From positions 682,001-746,000 of the forward strand of contig NC_009142.1 in assembly GCF_000062885.1 (NCBI RefSeq): a stretch of DNA of 64,000 nt, in the 5' to 3' direction. Each line of letters begins with the position of its first letter. Position 1 is the first letter of the stretch. The notes below the pieces were generated by a model, which was given only the letters and a program-made list of their open reading frames with translations, had not been told where the DNA came from and did not search any database. Both the position numbers and the translations under genes were made by a program. Of the stretch, positions 19,423 through 28,257 are shown in pieces. Source of the DNA: Saccharopolyspora erythraea NRRL 2338 (GTDB lineage Bacteria; Actinomycetota; Actinomycetes; Mycobacteriales; Pseudonocardiaceae).

Positions 19423-20190
19423 GTGAGGGCCACCGCGGCGCTGCGCGTCGAGCTGGCCGCCGACGGCCGCAACGTCGTCCGCGAACTGCGGTCGCAGCCG
19501 CCGATCACGCTCATCCCGCGCCGCGGCGTCGCGTCGGCCGCGGGCGGCCCGGCCGTGGTGCACCTGGTCGGCTCGGCCACCTCTCCGATGGGCGGTGACC
19601 GCGTCGACCTGCGCGTGCACGTCGGTGCCGGTGCCGCGCTGCGGCTGAGCGGCACGGCGGCGACGGTCGCGCTGCCCGGTCAGCGCACCGGGCACAGCCG
19701 CGCCACCGTTCGCATCGAGGTCGAGGCGGGCGGGACCGTCGAGTACCTGCCGGAGGCGACGGTGGTAAGCGGTCGCGCCGACCACCGGGCGGACATGCGG
19801 GTCGAGCTCGCCGAGCACGCCCGCGCCCGTTGCCGCGAGGTCCTGGTGCTGGGCAGGTACGGGGAGCGCCCGGGGGTGCTGACCACCAGCACGCACGTCG
19901 TGCGGGCGGGCACGCCGCTGCTCCGGCAGCGGCTGGACATCGGCGAGCAACGGCTGGCGGCCAGCGCGGGCTACCTCGCGGGCGCACGGGTGCTGGCCGC
20001 CGAGACGGTGGTGTGGGACCACGACCCGGCGGCACCCGCCGGGGGACAGTGGTGGTCGCTGGCCCCGCTTTCCGGCGGCGGAGCGCTGGCGACGTCGGTG
20101 GCAGCCGACGCGGTCACCGCCCAGCGCGGTCTCGCCGAGGCGCTCGGCCACCACCCGGACGCCGAAGCCCTGACCCGAGAGCTGTGGTGA
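19423..20190 (+). CDS. ureD: Urease accessory protein UreD
   Basis: 255-residue beta-rich scaffold protein with the family stretch VDLRVHVGAGAALRLSGTAAT and ATVVSGRADHRADMRVEL. UreD binds apo-urease and recruits UreF and UreG. GTG start 3 bp after the ureG stop. The gene order ureABCFGD is as in mycobacteria. Confidence 0.9.
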   Translation: MRATAALRVELAADGRNVVRELRSQPPITLIPRRGVASAAGGPAVVHLVGSATSPMGGDRVDLRVHVGAGAALRLSGTAATVALPGQRTGHSRATVRIEVEAGGTVEYLPEATVVSGRADHRADMRVELAEHARARCREVLVLGRYGERPGVLTTSTHVVRAGTPLLRQRLDIGEQRLAASAGYLAGARVLAAETVVWDHDPAAPAGGQWWSLAPLSGGGALATSVAADAVTAQRGLAEALGHHPDAEALTRELW

Positions 20191-20355
20191 GGGACTGTGA
20201 CCCCACTTCGCGTGGCGGTGCGGTCGCTCGCCTGGACGGCCGAAACCGGCGCCGGCAAGGGCGAAACGGCCGCTCACGTCTTCGGGGAAGTCCACAGTAG
20301 GCAGTGGGAGCACCGCGAACGGCCGTGTCCGGCGGAAATCGGACGTTGCGCCCGC
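20191..20355. other. Convergent gap, ureD and TMEM175-like gene
   Basis: No gene and no convincing terminator hairpin was seen between the two convergent 3' ends. Confidence 0.3.
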
Positions 20356-20952
20356 TCAACCACCGCTCCGCGGATCGCGGTTGACGCGGGCTTCCACGAA
20401 GTGCCCCGGTATCAGCAACAACCAGCTCAGCATCGCCCACTGCGTGCTGACCAGGGCGAGTGGAACGGAGACCAAGAACACCCCCGCGGTGATCGCCGAC
20501 GGCACGTACGCACGTGCCCTGGTGACCCCGGGCACGAAGTCGCCCTCGTGCAGGGCCACGGCCACGATCGCCACCTGTACCAGTGCGATCAAACACACGT
20601 TCAGCGCGTAGGAGATCACCACGACCGGCTCGTCGTCGTAGTCGTTGACCACCGACGACGGGAACGGCAGCAGCGCGACCAACCCGAGCAGCAGCACGTT
20701 CAGGGCGGCGACGCGCGGGCCGATCCGGTGCATCAGCGCGAAGAGCTGGTGGTGGCCCAGCCAAAGCACGCCGATCACCAGGAAGGCGATGGCGTAGCCC
20801 TGCAACGGGGGCACCATGCGGTGGAGCGCGGCGTGCAGCTCGCCGGACGGCAGCCCCTCCGGCACCCGCAGGTCGAGCGCGAGCAGCGTCGCGGCGATCG
20901 CGAACACGCCGTCGGAGAGCGCCAGGACCCGGCCGCCCGCCTCCTCGCCCAT
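20356..20952 (-). CDS. TMEM175-family (DUF1211) channel-like protein
   Basis: 198-residue membrane protein with six hydrophobic segments. RVLALSDGVFAIAATLLALDL near the N-terminus is the TMEM175/DUF1211 signature (usually R-x-x-x-FSDGVxAIAxT), with Leu for Phe. Bacterial members form tetrameric potassium-permeable channels. The ATG at 20952 has a GGGGG stretch upstream; a TTG two codons earlier is also open. Single gene. Confidence 0.8.
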   Translation of the reverse strand: MGEEAGGRVLALSDGVFAIAATLLALDLRVPEGLPSGELHAALHRMVPPLQGYAIAFLVIGVLWLGHHQLFALMHRIGPRVAALNVLLLGLVALLPFPSSVVNDYDDEPVVVISYALNVCLIALVQVAIVAVALHEGDFVPGVTRARAYVPSAITAGVFLVSVPLALVSTQWAMLSWLLLIPGHFVEARVNRDPRSGG

Positions 20953-21269
20953 CGGCAACCCCCAGCTGTCGGACTCCGCCGCCCGGACTGCTCAGCATCC
21001 GTCCGGACGGGGCGGCGCGCAGCGCGTCCGACTCGTCCGTTTCGTCAGCGGCCGAACGAGTGTGGGTCCCCTCACTGCATCGTTTACGGAATCGATCGTG
21101 AACCATCGGCGATTCGGCAACAGTTCCCATGCCGTTTACCGTCGTACCGGTGTCCGGCGCGCCCACCACGCGCGCCCGCCAGTTCAACCCGTACCGTCCG
21201 GCGGACGACCGCCGGAAGTAGTCGAGTCGTGCCGCAGGACATGCCGGACGAGTCAGGGAGGAAGAGCGG
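20953..21269. other. Divergent promoter region (TMEM175 gene and pdxH)
   Basis: About 320 bp with no gene seen; it must hold the pdxH promoter. No clear operator stands out. Confidence 0.4.
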
Positions 21270-21938
21270 ATGTCGGAGGCGAACTCCACCCCCACGGCCA
21301 CGTTGCCGTCCATGCGAGTGTCCTACGAGGCGGGTTCGCTGGACGAAGGTTCGCTCGCCGGGACCTGGCACGAGCAGCTCGCGCTCTGGTTCGAGCAGGC
21401 CGTGCACGACCCTTCGATCCACGAGGCCAACGCCATGGTGCTGGCCACCGCCGACGCCGACGGCCTGCCGTCCTCGCGGACGGTGCTGTGCAAGGGCTTC
21501 GACGCGCGGGGAGTGGTGTTCTTCACCAACTACACCTCGGCCAAGAGCCACGACCTGAAGGTGACCCGGTTCGCGGCGGCCACCTTCCCGTGGCTGGCGA
21601 TGCAGCGCCAGGTCAACGTGCGGGGCACCGTGGAGAAGGTGAGCCAGGAGGAGACCGCCGAGTACTGGGCGGAGCGCCCGCGGGGCTCGCAGCTCGGCGC
21701 GTGGGCCTCGCCGCAGTCGCGGGTGGTCTCGGGCCGCTCGGCGCTGGAGTCGACTCTCAACGGCATCGAACGCCGGTTCGCCGACGCCGAGAAGGTCCCG
21801 GTCCCGCCGCACTGGGGCGGATGGCGGATCGTGCCGGAGTCGGTGGAGTTCTGGCAGGGCCGCCCCGACCGGCTGCACGATCGGCTGCGCTTCCGCAACA
21901 ACGACGGCGCCTGGGTCGTGGAGCGCCTCGCACCCTGA
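21270..21938 (+). CDS. pdxH: Pyridoxamine 5'-phosphate oxidase
   Basis: 222-residue FMN enzyme that oxidises pyridoxine or pyridoxamine phosphate to PLP. Family blocks are present in order: PSSRTVLCKGFD, FFTNYTSAKSHDL (FMN phosphate site), GSQLGAWASPQS and the C-terminal WQGRPDRLHDRLRFR with the final ERLAP. ATG preceded by GGAGGAAG. In many actinomycetes pdxH lies next to citA; here the urease operon stands between them. Confidence 0.96.
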   Translation: MSEANSTPTATLPSMRVSYEAGSLDEGSLAGTWHEQLALWFEQAVHDPSIHEANAMVLATADADGLPSSRTVLCKGFDARGVVFFTNYTSAKSHDLKVTRFAAATFPWLAMQRQVNVRGTVEKVSQEETAEYWAERPRGSQLGAWASPQSRVVSGRSALESTLNGIERRFADAEKVPVPPHWGGWRIVPESVEFWQGRPDRLHDRLRFRNNDGAWVVERLAP

Positions 21939-21977
21939 GCGCCTGCCGCCTCTCCAGCCGTAGGTCCGAACCGACCA

Positions 21978-22011
21978 GCAGAGCCCCGCGACGAGCTTCG
22001 CGGGGCTCTGC
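21978..22011 (+). terminator. pdxH terminator
   Basis: Perfect 14-bp stem (21978-21991 with 21998-22011) and 6-nt loop, 40 bp after the pdxH stop. Confidence 0.85.
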
Positions 22012-22077
22012 CATTACCCCGAACGGTTGCGCTCGGCGGCGAGTTCGGTCACACGCCCCCGGAAACTCCGATGCTGT

Positions 22078-22099
22078 TAGCCGCACTAACGGCTAGGGT
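22078..22099 (+). promoter_or_regulatory. Inverted repeat over a leaderless -10 box
   Basis: TAGCCG-cactaa-CGGCTA (22078-22095) overlaps TAGGGT (22094-22099), which lies 9 nt before the GTG of the MFS gene. This fits a leaderless promoter with an operator on its -10 box. Confidence 0.45.
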
Positions 22100-22108
22100 C
22101 CTGCACTT

Positions 22109-23431
22109 GTGCAAAAGCGCAGCGGCGAGGCGGTGGCGGAACGGCGGACCCTCCGGTCCCGGCTCGGCAAGGTCTTCCTCGACACCCGGCCACTACGGTA
22201 TCCGGCCTACCGCAGGCTCTGGCTCTCCAACATCGTCACTTCGGTTGGTGCCCAGGTCAGCTCCGTCGCGGTGCCCAAGCAGGTCTACGACCTGACGGGC
22301 TCGTCGGCCTACGTCGGCCTGGCGGGCCTGTTCGGGCTGGTGCCGCTGCTGGTGTTCGGCCTCTGGGGCGGCGCGATCGCCGACACCGTCGACCGGCGCC
22401 GGCTGCTGCTGGTCACCAACGGCGGTCTCGCGGTGACGGCCGTGCTGCTGTGGCTCGTCGCCGCCGCGGGCGTCCCGTCGGTGTGGTTGGTACTGGTGCT
22501 GTTCGCCGCGCAGCAGACCTTCTTCGCCGTGAACATGCCCACGCGCGGTGCCGCCATCGCGCGGCTGCTGCCGCTGCACCTGCTGCCGTCGGCGCAGGCG
22601 CTGGGCACCACGGTCTTCCAGCTCGGCGCGATCACCGGGCCCCTGCTGGCCGGGATGCTGCTGCCGCTGCTGGGACTGCCGGCGCTGTACCTGATCGACG
22701 CGATCGCCCTGTGCGCGGCGCTGTGGGCGGTGCTTCGCCTGCCGCCGCTGCCGCCCAACGAGGGCGCTCCGGCCCGCGCCGGCCTGCGCTCGATCCTCGA
22801 CGGCTTCCGCTACCTGACGCTGCACAAGGTGCTGCTGGCGTCGTTCCTGATGGACATCATCGCGATGGTGTTCGGGATGCCGCGCGCGCTGTTCCCGGAG
22901 ATGGCCGAGCGGACCTTCGGCGACCCGCCGGGCGGGGGCGTGGCGCTGGGGCTGCTGTTCGCGGCGATCCCGCTGGGCGCCTTCGTGTTCGGCGTCCTGT
23001 CCGGCTGGCTGCACCGCGTGCAGCGCCACGGCGTGGGCGTCACCGTCGGCGTCGTCGCCTGGGGCGTCGCGGTGATCGGGTTCGGGATGTCCGACGCCCT
23101 GTGGCCGGCGGTGCTGTTCCTGGCCGTCGGCGGCGGCGCGGACCTGGTCAGCATGGTCTACCGCAGCGCGATGCTCCAAGCGGCCGCCACCGACGAGATG
23201 CGCGGCCGGATGCAGGGCGTGTTCACCGTCGTCGTCGCGGGCGGCCCGCGGCTGGCCGACGTGCTGCACGGCGCGGGCGGCGCGGTCGTCGGCACGGGGG
23301 CGGCGGTCGCGGGCGGTGGAGCGCTGGTCGTGTTCTTCGCCATCCTGGCGGTGTTCTGCCTGCCTGCCTTCTGGCGATACCGCGCTCCCCAGGAGAGCGA
23401 TGAACCGGCGGAGAAAGCCAACGCTGAGTAA
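22109..23431 (+). CDS. MFS transporter (EntS-like)
   Basis: 440-residue MFS protein with about 12 helices. YPAYRRLWLSNIVTSVGAQV opens the first helix and GGAIADTVDRRRLLLVTN is the cytoplasmic MFS loop. It resembles the enterobactin-exporter-like branch, but no siderophore genes are near and the substrate is unknown. GTG start without ribosome site, 9 nt after a TAGGGT -10 box, so probably leaderless. Confidence 0.85.
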   Translation: MQKRSGEAVAERRTLRSRLGKVFLDTRPLRYPAYRRLWLSNIVTSVGAQVSSVAVPKQVYDLTGSSAYVGLAGLFGLVPLLVFGLWGGAIADTVDRRRLLLVTNGGLAVTAVLLWLVAAAGVPSVWLVLVLFAAQQTFFAVNMPTRGAAIARLLPLHLLPSAQALGTTVFQLGAITGPLLAGMLLPLLGLPALYLIDAIALCAALWAVLRLPPLPPNEGAPARAGLRSILDGFRYLTLHKVLLASFLMDIIAMVFGMPRALFPEMAERTFGDPPGGGVALGLLFAAIPLGAFVFGVLSGWLHRVQRHGVGVTVGVVAWGVAVIGFGMSDALWPAVLFLAVGGGADLVSMVYRSAMLQAAATDEMRGRMQGVFTVVVAGGPRLADVLHGAGGAVVGTGAAVAGGGALVVFFAILAVFCLPAFWRYRAPQESDEPAEKANAE

Positions 23432-23463
23432 CCGGAGGCATACGTCACGGTGGCGATGGGCGT

Positions 23464-23543
23464 GTTGCTGAGGCCGGGTGGCAACAACCAGTGCACTTTG
23501 TTCAGGGGTGGGCAGACAAGCGTCCACCCCAACCTGCACACTG
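23464..23543 (+). promoter_or_regulatory. Structured leader or terminator before APC permease
   Basis: TTGC/GCAA pairing near 23465-23484 is followed by a two-tier hairpin: outer GTGCA (23491-23495) with TGCAC (23535-23539), inner GGGGTGG (23505-23511) with CCACCCC (23524-23530). It ends 11 nt before the permease ATG. It could end the MFS transcript or fold in the permease leader. Confidence 0.45.
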
Positions 23544-23550
23544 CTCAGCT

Positions 23551-24942
23551 ATGGCCAACGAAACGACCGTGAACGACGACGCGCCCGGCGGTGCGCAGAA
23601 CCCTGGCCTCAAGAAGGTCATGGGTCCGAAACTGCTGCTGTTCTTCGTGGTGGGAGACATCCTCGGGACCACGATCTACTCCCTGACCGGCAAGGTCGCC
23701 GGCAAGGTCGGCGGCGCGTTGTGGATCCCGTTCCTGGTCGCGTTCCTCGTGGCGTTCCTGACCGCCTTCAGCTACCTGGAACTGGTCGGCAAGTACCCGA
23801 AGGCGGGCGGCGCCCCGCTGTACGTGCACCGCGCCTTCGGCGTGCACTTCGTGACGTTCCTGATCGCCTTCGCGGTGATGTGCTCCGGCATCACCTCGGC
23901 GTCGTCGGCCGCGCAGGCCTTCAGCGGTGACTACCTGGAGGCCATCGTCCCGGGAGTCCCGGCGTGGCCGGTGGCGATCGGCTTCCTGCTGATCCTGGCC
24001 GGCATCAACCTCCGCGGCGTCGGCGAGTCGGTGAAGATGAACGTGGTGCTGACCTGCGTCGAGCTCACCGGTCTGCTGATCGTCATCGTCTTCGGCGCGT
24101 TCGCCGTCTTCGGCGGCAGCAGCAACCCGGACCTGGTGCCCGACCCGAGCAGGCTCACCCAGTTCAACGCCGACACCTCGCCGCTGCTGGCGATCACCTC
24201 GGCCACCGCGCTGGCGTTCTTCGCGATGGTCGGCTTCGAGGACTCGGTCAACATGGCCGAGGAGACCAAGAACCCGGCGAAGAACTTCCCGCGCGCGCTG
24301 CTGATGGGTCTGAGCATCACGGCCGCGATCTACCTGGTCATCGCGCTGATCACCTCGACGCTGGTGCCCACCGCCGAGCTCGCCGAGTCCGACGGCCCGC
24401 TGCTGCTGGTCGTGCAGGCCGCCGCGCCGTGGTTCCCGCCGATCCTGTTCTCGGCGATCGCGCTGTTCGCGGTCACCAACACCGCGCTGATCAACATGCT
24501 GATGGCCAGCAGGCTCGTCTACGGCATGGCGCAGGAGAAGATCATCCCCAAGCAGTTCGGCGCGGTGCACCGCACCCGCCAGACGCCGTGGGTGTCGATC
24601 CTGTTCACCAGCATCATCGCGATGGTCCTGGTCAGCTTGCTGGACATCTCCGACCTCGGCAGCACCACCTCGCTGCTGCTGCTCGCGGTGTTCGCCGTGG
24701 TCAACGTCGCGGTTCTGGTGCTGCGCAAGCACAAGGTCGAGCACGAGCACTTCCAGGCGCCCACCTGGGTGCCGGTGCTGGGTGCGCTCAGCTGCGCGTT
24801 CTTCGCCAGCCCGCTGTCGGGCCGCCCGGTCGACGAGTACCTCATCGCGGGTGCGCTGCTGGGCATCGGCGTGATCTTCTGGGTGATTAACTACTTCGTC
24901 ACCGGCGGGACACGATTCGACGCCGCCAAGCTCAGCAAGTAG
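23551..24942 (+). CDS. APC-superfamily amino acid permease
   Basis: 463-residue permease with about 12-13 helices of the amino acid-polyamine-organocation family. LLLFFVVGDILGTTIYSLTG marks helix 1 and FFAMVGFEDSVNMAEETKNP is the conserved stretch after helix 6. It probably imports an amino acid or amine by ion symport; substrate unknown. The ATG at 23551 has no clear ribosome site; an in-frame GTG at 23491 would place the start inside the hairpin. Confidence 0.87.
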   Translation: MANETTVNDDAPGGAQNPGLKKVMGPKLLLFFVVGDILGTTIYSLTGKVAGKVGGALWIPFLVAFLVAFLTAFSYLELVGKYPKAGGAPLYVHRAFGVHFVTFLIAFAVMCSGITSASSAAQAFSGDYLEAIVPGVPAWPVAIGFLLILAGINLRGVGESVKMNVVLTCVELTGLLIVIVFGAFAVFGGSSNPDLVPDPSRLTQFNADTSPLLAITSATALAFFAMVGFEDSVNMAEETKNPAKNFPRALLMGLSITAAIYLVIALITSTLVPTAELAESDGPLLLVVQAAAPWFPPILFSAIALFAVTNTALINMLMASRLVYGMAQEKIIPKQFGAVHRTRQTPWVSILFTSIIAMVLVSLLDISDLGSTTSLLLLAVFAVVNVAVLVLRKHKVEHEHFQAPTWVPVLGALSCAFFASPLSGRPVDEYLIAGALLGIGVIFWVINYFVTGGTRFDAAKLSK

Positions 24943-24976
24943 GCCGCCGGGCCGGTGGCCGGAATACAGTGGTCAC

Positions 24977-25903
24977 GTGAATGATCCAGTTCCCGCCACC
25001 GGCCGGCAGTTCGAGATCGCCCATGGCGCCGCGCGGGCCGTCGTCACCGAGGTCGGCGCGGCGCTTCGCGCGTTCGAGGTCGGCGGGGTGCCGTACTCGG
25101 AGACCTACGGGCCCGACGAGCAGCCGCCGTCGGCGGCTGGCGCGGTGCTGGTGCCGTGGCCGAACCGGGTCGCCGACGGGCACTGGACGCTGGACGGCGA
25201 GCCGCAGCAGCTCGCGCTCTCCGAGCCCGCGCGGCACAACGCCATCCACGGCCTGCTGCGGCACGCGCCGTGGCGGCTCGTCGAGCACGCCGAGTCCACG
25301 GTCGTGCTGCACGCGATGGTGGTGGCACAGCCGGGCTGGCCGGTGCCGCTGCTGACCTCCATCGGCTACACCCTCGACGACGACGGGCTCACCGTCACCC
25401 ACACCGTGGAGAACCTCGGCGCCCGAGCCACGCCCTTCGGCGTCGGCGTGCACCCCTACCCGAGGGCGGGGCACGCGGAGACCGACGACTGCGTCCTGCG
25501 GCTGGCGGCTTCCAGCGTCCTGCCGGTCGACCCGGAGCGGCTGCTTCCGACCCGGCCACCGAGGGCGCTGCAGGGCGACGAGATCGAGTTCCGCACCGGT
25601 CGCAGGCTCGCGGGTGTCCTGCTCGACACCGCCTTCGGCGGCGCCGCGCCCGCCCCGGACGACCCGCGAGAACGCATCCGCCACACCCTCACCGACCCCA
25701 CCGGCCACGGCGTCGAGCTGTGGGCGGATCCGGTGTTCAAGTGGGTGCAGGTCTACACCGCCGACGACTTCCCCGGGCGGGGCCGCGCGGTCGCCATCGA
25801 GCCGATGACCTGCCCCCCGGCCGCTCTCAACTCGGGGGAGGACCTGCTCGTCCTCCAGCCCGGCGAAACCTGGATCGCCTCCTGGGGCCTCCGCCCTCTC
25901 TGA
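24977..25903 (+). CDS. Aldose 1-epimerase-like protein
   Basis: 308-residue galactose-mutarotase fold. Expected catalytic residues are seen: His in HNAIHGLL, His in GVGVHPYPRAG and Glu in VAIEPMTCPPAALNSGE. It would interconvert alpha and beta anomers of aldoses. GTG start, with TACAGT ending 6 nt upstream and no ribosome site, so probably leaderless. Followed by a hairpin. Confidence 0.88.
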   Translation: MNDPVPATGRQFEIAHGAARAVVTEVGAALRAFEVGGVPYSETYGPDEQPPSAAGAVLVPWPNRVADGHWTLDGEPQQLALSEPARHNAIHGLLRHAPWRLVEHAESTVVLHAMVVAQPGWPVPLLTSIGYTLDDDGLTVTHTVENLGARATPFGVGVHPYPRAGHAETDDCVLRLAASSVLPVDPERLLPTRPPRALQGDEIEFRTGRRLAGVLLDTAFGGAAPAPDDPRERIRHTLTDPTGHGVELWADPVFKWVQVYTADDFPGRGRAVAIEPMTCPPAALNSGEDLLVLQPGETWIASWGLRPL

Positions 25904-25910
25904 GCAGTCG

Positions 25911-25963
25911 GCCCCGGCAAGCGATTCGTCAGGACCACGTGGTTCGACGTCATTTGCCGGGGC
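25911..25963 (+). terminator. Hairpin after aldose epimerase gene
   Basis: GCCCCGGCAA (25911-25920) pairs with TTGCCGGGGC (25954-25963); 33-nt loop. Lies just after the epimerase stop. Confidence 0.6.
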
Positions 25964-26092
25964 GCCCGGAAGCTCGAGTTCGAAGGCCGCGCGGAATGCA
26001 CGCGGCCACTTGGGTAGGACTGCTCAAAACGCCGTTTATCAACTTTCGTTGGTACTGCGATGTGCTCTCGGGCCGATAGCGTCGTGATCGAG

Positions 26093-26840
26093 ATGTTCGA
26101 TCCGCGAAGAAAGAAACCCGGGGGCTGTGCATCGCCGCTGCTCCGCGAACTCTGCGACCGGTTCCGTGAGGATCCGAGCGAACTCGACCGGATTGGCGAC
26201 GTCGACCTGTACGCGGAAATAGTTTTCAGCGGATCAGCGCTGCATGATCCGAATGGTCCGCCAGATCCGGGCGAGCAGGTCGAAGCTTCGGTTGCCGGCA
26301 AGGTGGCGCAGCGGCTCCAGCGGGGCTGGTTCACCATGGAGGGTCTGCCGTGCCCGCAGGCGCGCTACTCGGCGAGCCTCGCACTCCCCAAGTTCCGGTT
26401 GTGGGACCCGGAGGACTGGGTCGGCATGGCTTCGAAACCGCATGCTGCGTTCTGGACGTCCTCATTTCTCCCCGACGGCACGACGGCCTGGGACTGGGCA
26501 GAGTCGAAACTGGCCAAGTGGCAGCAGCGGAAACGCTATCGGTTCTTCTTCGACGAGGACGTTGCCGTCATATACACGATCGATTCGTCTGGAGGATTAT
26601 CTGCGGCTCGTGCACGCGTTCCCGGTCCAAACCTCGGATGGTCGGGTGAACGTCGACTGGAGAGGAGTCGTCGGGAGTCTCGATGCGGTCCATCTTTCCG
26701 CGGGCGGTTTGCTGTACGCCGAGGGTGTTGCATCAGAGGTGCAGGGGGCGCCGACCACCCTCAGCGGGTGGGAAGCGGAGTCCACGGCGTGGCTGCGAAT
26801 TCCCGCGGGCGCGGTGCTTCGCGCCGATGCGCGGGACTGA
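26093..26840 (+). pseudogene. Unknown protein gene with internal frameshift
   Basis: Two frames join into one protein of about 250 residues. The first runs from ATG 26093 (TAGCGT -10 box 10 nt upstream, no ribosome site) through KPHAAFWTSSFLPDGTTAWD and RYRFFFDEDVAVIYTIDS; the second carries on as LEDYLRLVHAFPVQ and ends at 26840. The switch is near 26588. Both halves are coding-like, with lower G+C and rarer codons than neighbours, which suggests transfer. No family recognised. Disrupted gene or sequencing error. Confidence 0.6.
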
Positions 26841-26951
26841 CGAGACGGCCGCTCTTCCGTTCCGCGACGGACCGGCACGCACCGCGCCACCGGACACGGG
26901 CCCGCGCCACCCGGCACGCACCGCCTGCGGCCCGCGCCCCCGCCATCCCCC

Positions 26952-28097
26952 TCAGCTCTTCGCCAGGTGGCGGCCGATGAGCATGCGCTGGATCTGGTTG
27001 GTGCCCTCGAAGATCTGCAGCACCTTGGCCTCGCGCATGTAGCGCTCGGCGGGGAAGTCGCGGGTGTAGCCGACGCCGCCGAGGACCTGCACCGCGTCGG
27101 TGGTCACCTTCATCGCCGCGTCGGTGGCGACCAGCTTGGCCACCGACGCCTGCATGCCGAACGGCATGCCGGCGTCGCGGCGCCGCGCGCCGTCCAGGTA
27201 GGTGGCGCGGGCCGAGTGGACGACCGCGGCCATGTCGGCGAGCAGGAACTCCAGGCCCTGGAACTCGATGATCGGCCGCCCGAACTGTTCGCGCTGCTTG
27301 GCGTAGTCCACCGCCAGGTCCAGCGCCGCCTGGGCGAGGCCGACGGCGCAGGCCGCGATGCCGAGCCGGCCCGAGTCGAGCGCGGCGAGCGCGATCTTGA
27401 GCCCGTCGCCCTCGGCTCCGACGAGCCGCTCGGCGGGCACCCGCGCGCCGTCGAAGCGCAGCTCGGTCGTGGGCGAACCGGTGAGCCCCATCTTGTGCTC
27501 GGGTGTGCCCGCCGACAGGCCGGGCGTCGTGCCGTCGACCAGCAGGCAGCTGATGCCCCGCGGGCCGTCGTCGGAGGTCCGCGCCATCAGGGTGTAGAAG
27601 TCGGCGACGCCGCCGTGGGTGATCCACGACTTGGTTCCGGTCACCTCGTACGCGTCGCCCGCGCGCACCGCGCGCGTGCTCAGCGCCGCCGCGTCGGAGC
27701 CCGCGTGCGACTCCGAGAGCGCGTACCCGCCGAGCGTCCGGCCGCCGATCATGTCGGGGAGCCACTTCTCCCGCTGCCCGTCGGTGCCGAAGTGGGCCAG
27801 CGGGAAGCACGCCATGGTGTGCACCGACAGGCCGACGCCCACGGTCATCCAGGCGCGGCTGATCTCTTCCAGCACCTGCAGGTAGACCTCGTACGGCTGC
27901 TCGCCGCCGCCGTACTGCTCCGGGTAGGGCAGGCCGAGCAGGCCGGACTTGCCGAGCAGCTCGAAGACCTCCCGCGGGAAGGTGCCCGCGGCCTCGTGCC
28001 CGGCGGCGGCCCCCGCGAGCTCGTCGCGGGCCATCTCCCTGGTCAGGGCGAGCAGGTCGGTTGCTTCGGGGGTGGGAAGCAGGCGGTCGGCAGGCAT
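26952..28097 (-). CDS. Acyl-CoA dehydrogenase
   Basis: 381-residue FAD enzyme of the ACAD family, introducing the alpha-beta double bond in acyl-CoA. Family blocks: GGYALSESHAGSDAA (FAD and substrate contacts), YEVTGTKSWITHGG, RLGIAACAVGLAQAALD and QVLGGVGYTRDFPAER; the catalytic Glu lies in FEGTNQIQR near the C-terminus. Chain-length preference cannot be told. ATG at 28097 (GTG one codon earlier possible). Divergent from a TetR gene across a palindromic site, which probably controls it. Confidence 0.94.
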   Translation of the reverse strand: MPADRLLPTPEATDLLALTREMARDELAGAAAGHEAAGTFPREVFELLGKSGLLGLPYPEQYGGGEQPYEVYLQVLEEISRAWMTVGVGLSVHTMACFPLAHFGTDGQREKWLPDMIGGRTLGGYALSESHAGSDAAALSTRAVRAGDAYEVTGTKSWITHGGVADFYTLMARTSDDGPRGISCLLVDGTTPGLSAGTPEHKMGLTGSPTTELRFDGARVPAERLVGAEGDGLKIALAALDSGRLGIAACAVGLAQAALDLAVDYAKQREQFGRPIIEFQGLEFLLADMAAVVHSARATYLDGARRRDAGMPFGMQASVAKLVATDAAMKVTTDAVQVLGGVGYTRDFPAERYMREAKVLQIFEGTNQIQRMLIGRHLAKS

Positions 28098-28168
28098 CAC
28101 GGTTCGCGCTCCTGGTGCCGGGTGCGGCAACGACGTCGACACCGGGAGCGATCAACATCGATACCGAA

Positions 28169-28200
28169 GACTGTACTGTGGGACTCTCCAGAGTACTGAC
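28169..28200. promoter_or_regulatory. Candidate TetR operator
   Basis: Imperfect palindrome in the ACAD/TetR divergent region: GTACTGTGG (28173-28181) mirrored by CCAGAGTAC (28188-28196). Its place between a TetR gene and an acyl-CoA dehydrogenase gene fits autoregulation plus control of the dehydrogenase. Confidence 0.5.
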
Positions 28201-28257
28201 CGTCGGCCCGGAGGGGAATCGCTCTATGGCGGTACCGGGCTGTGGCAGTCTCAGGCG

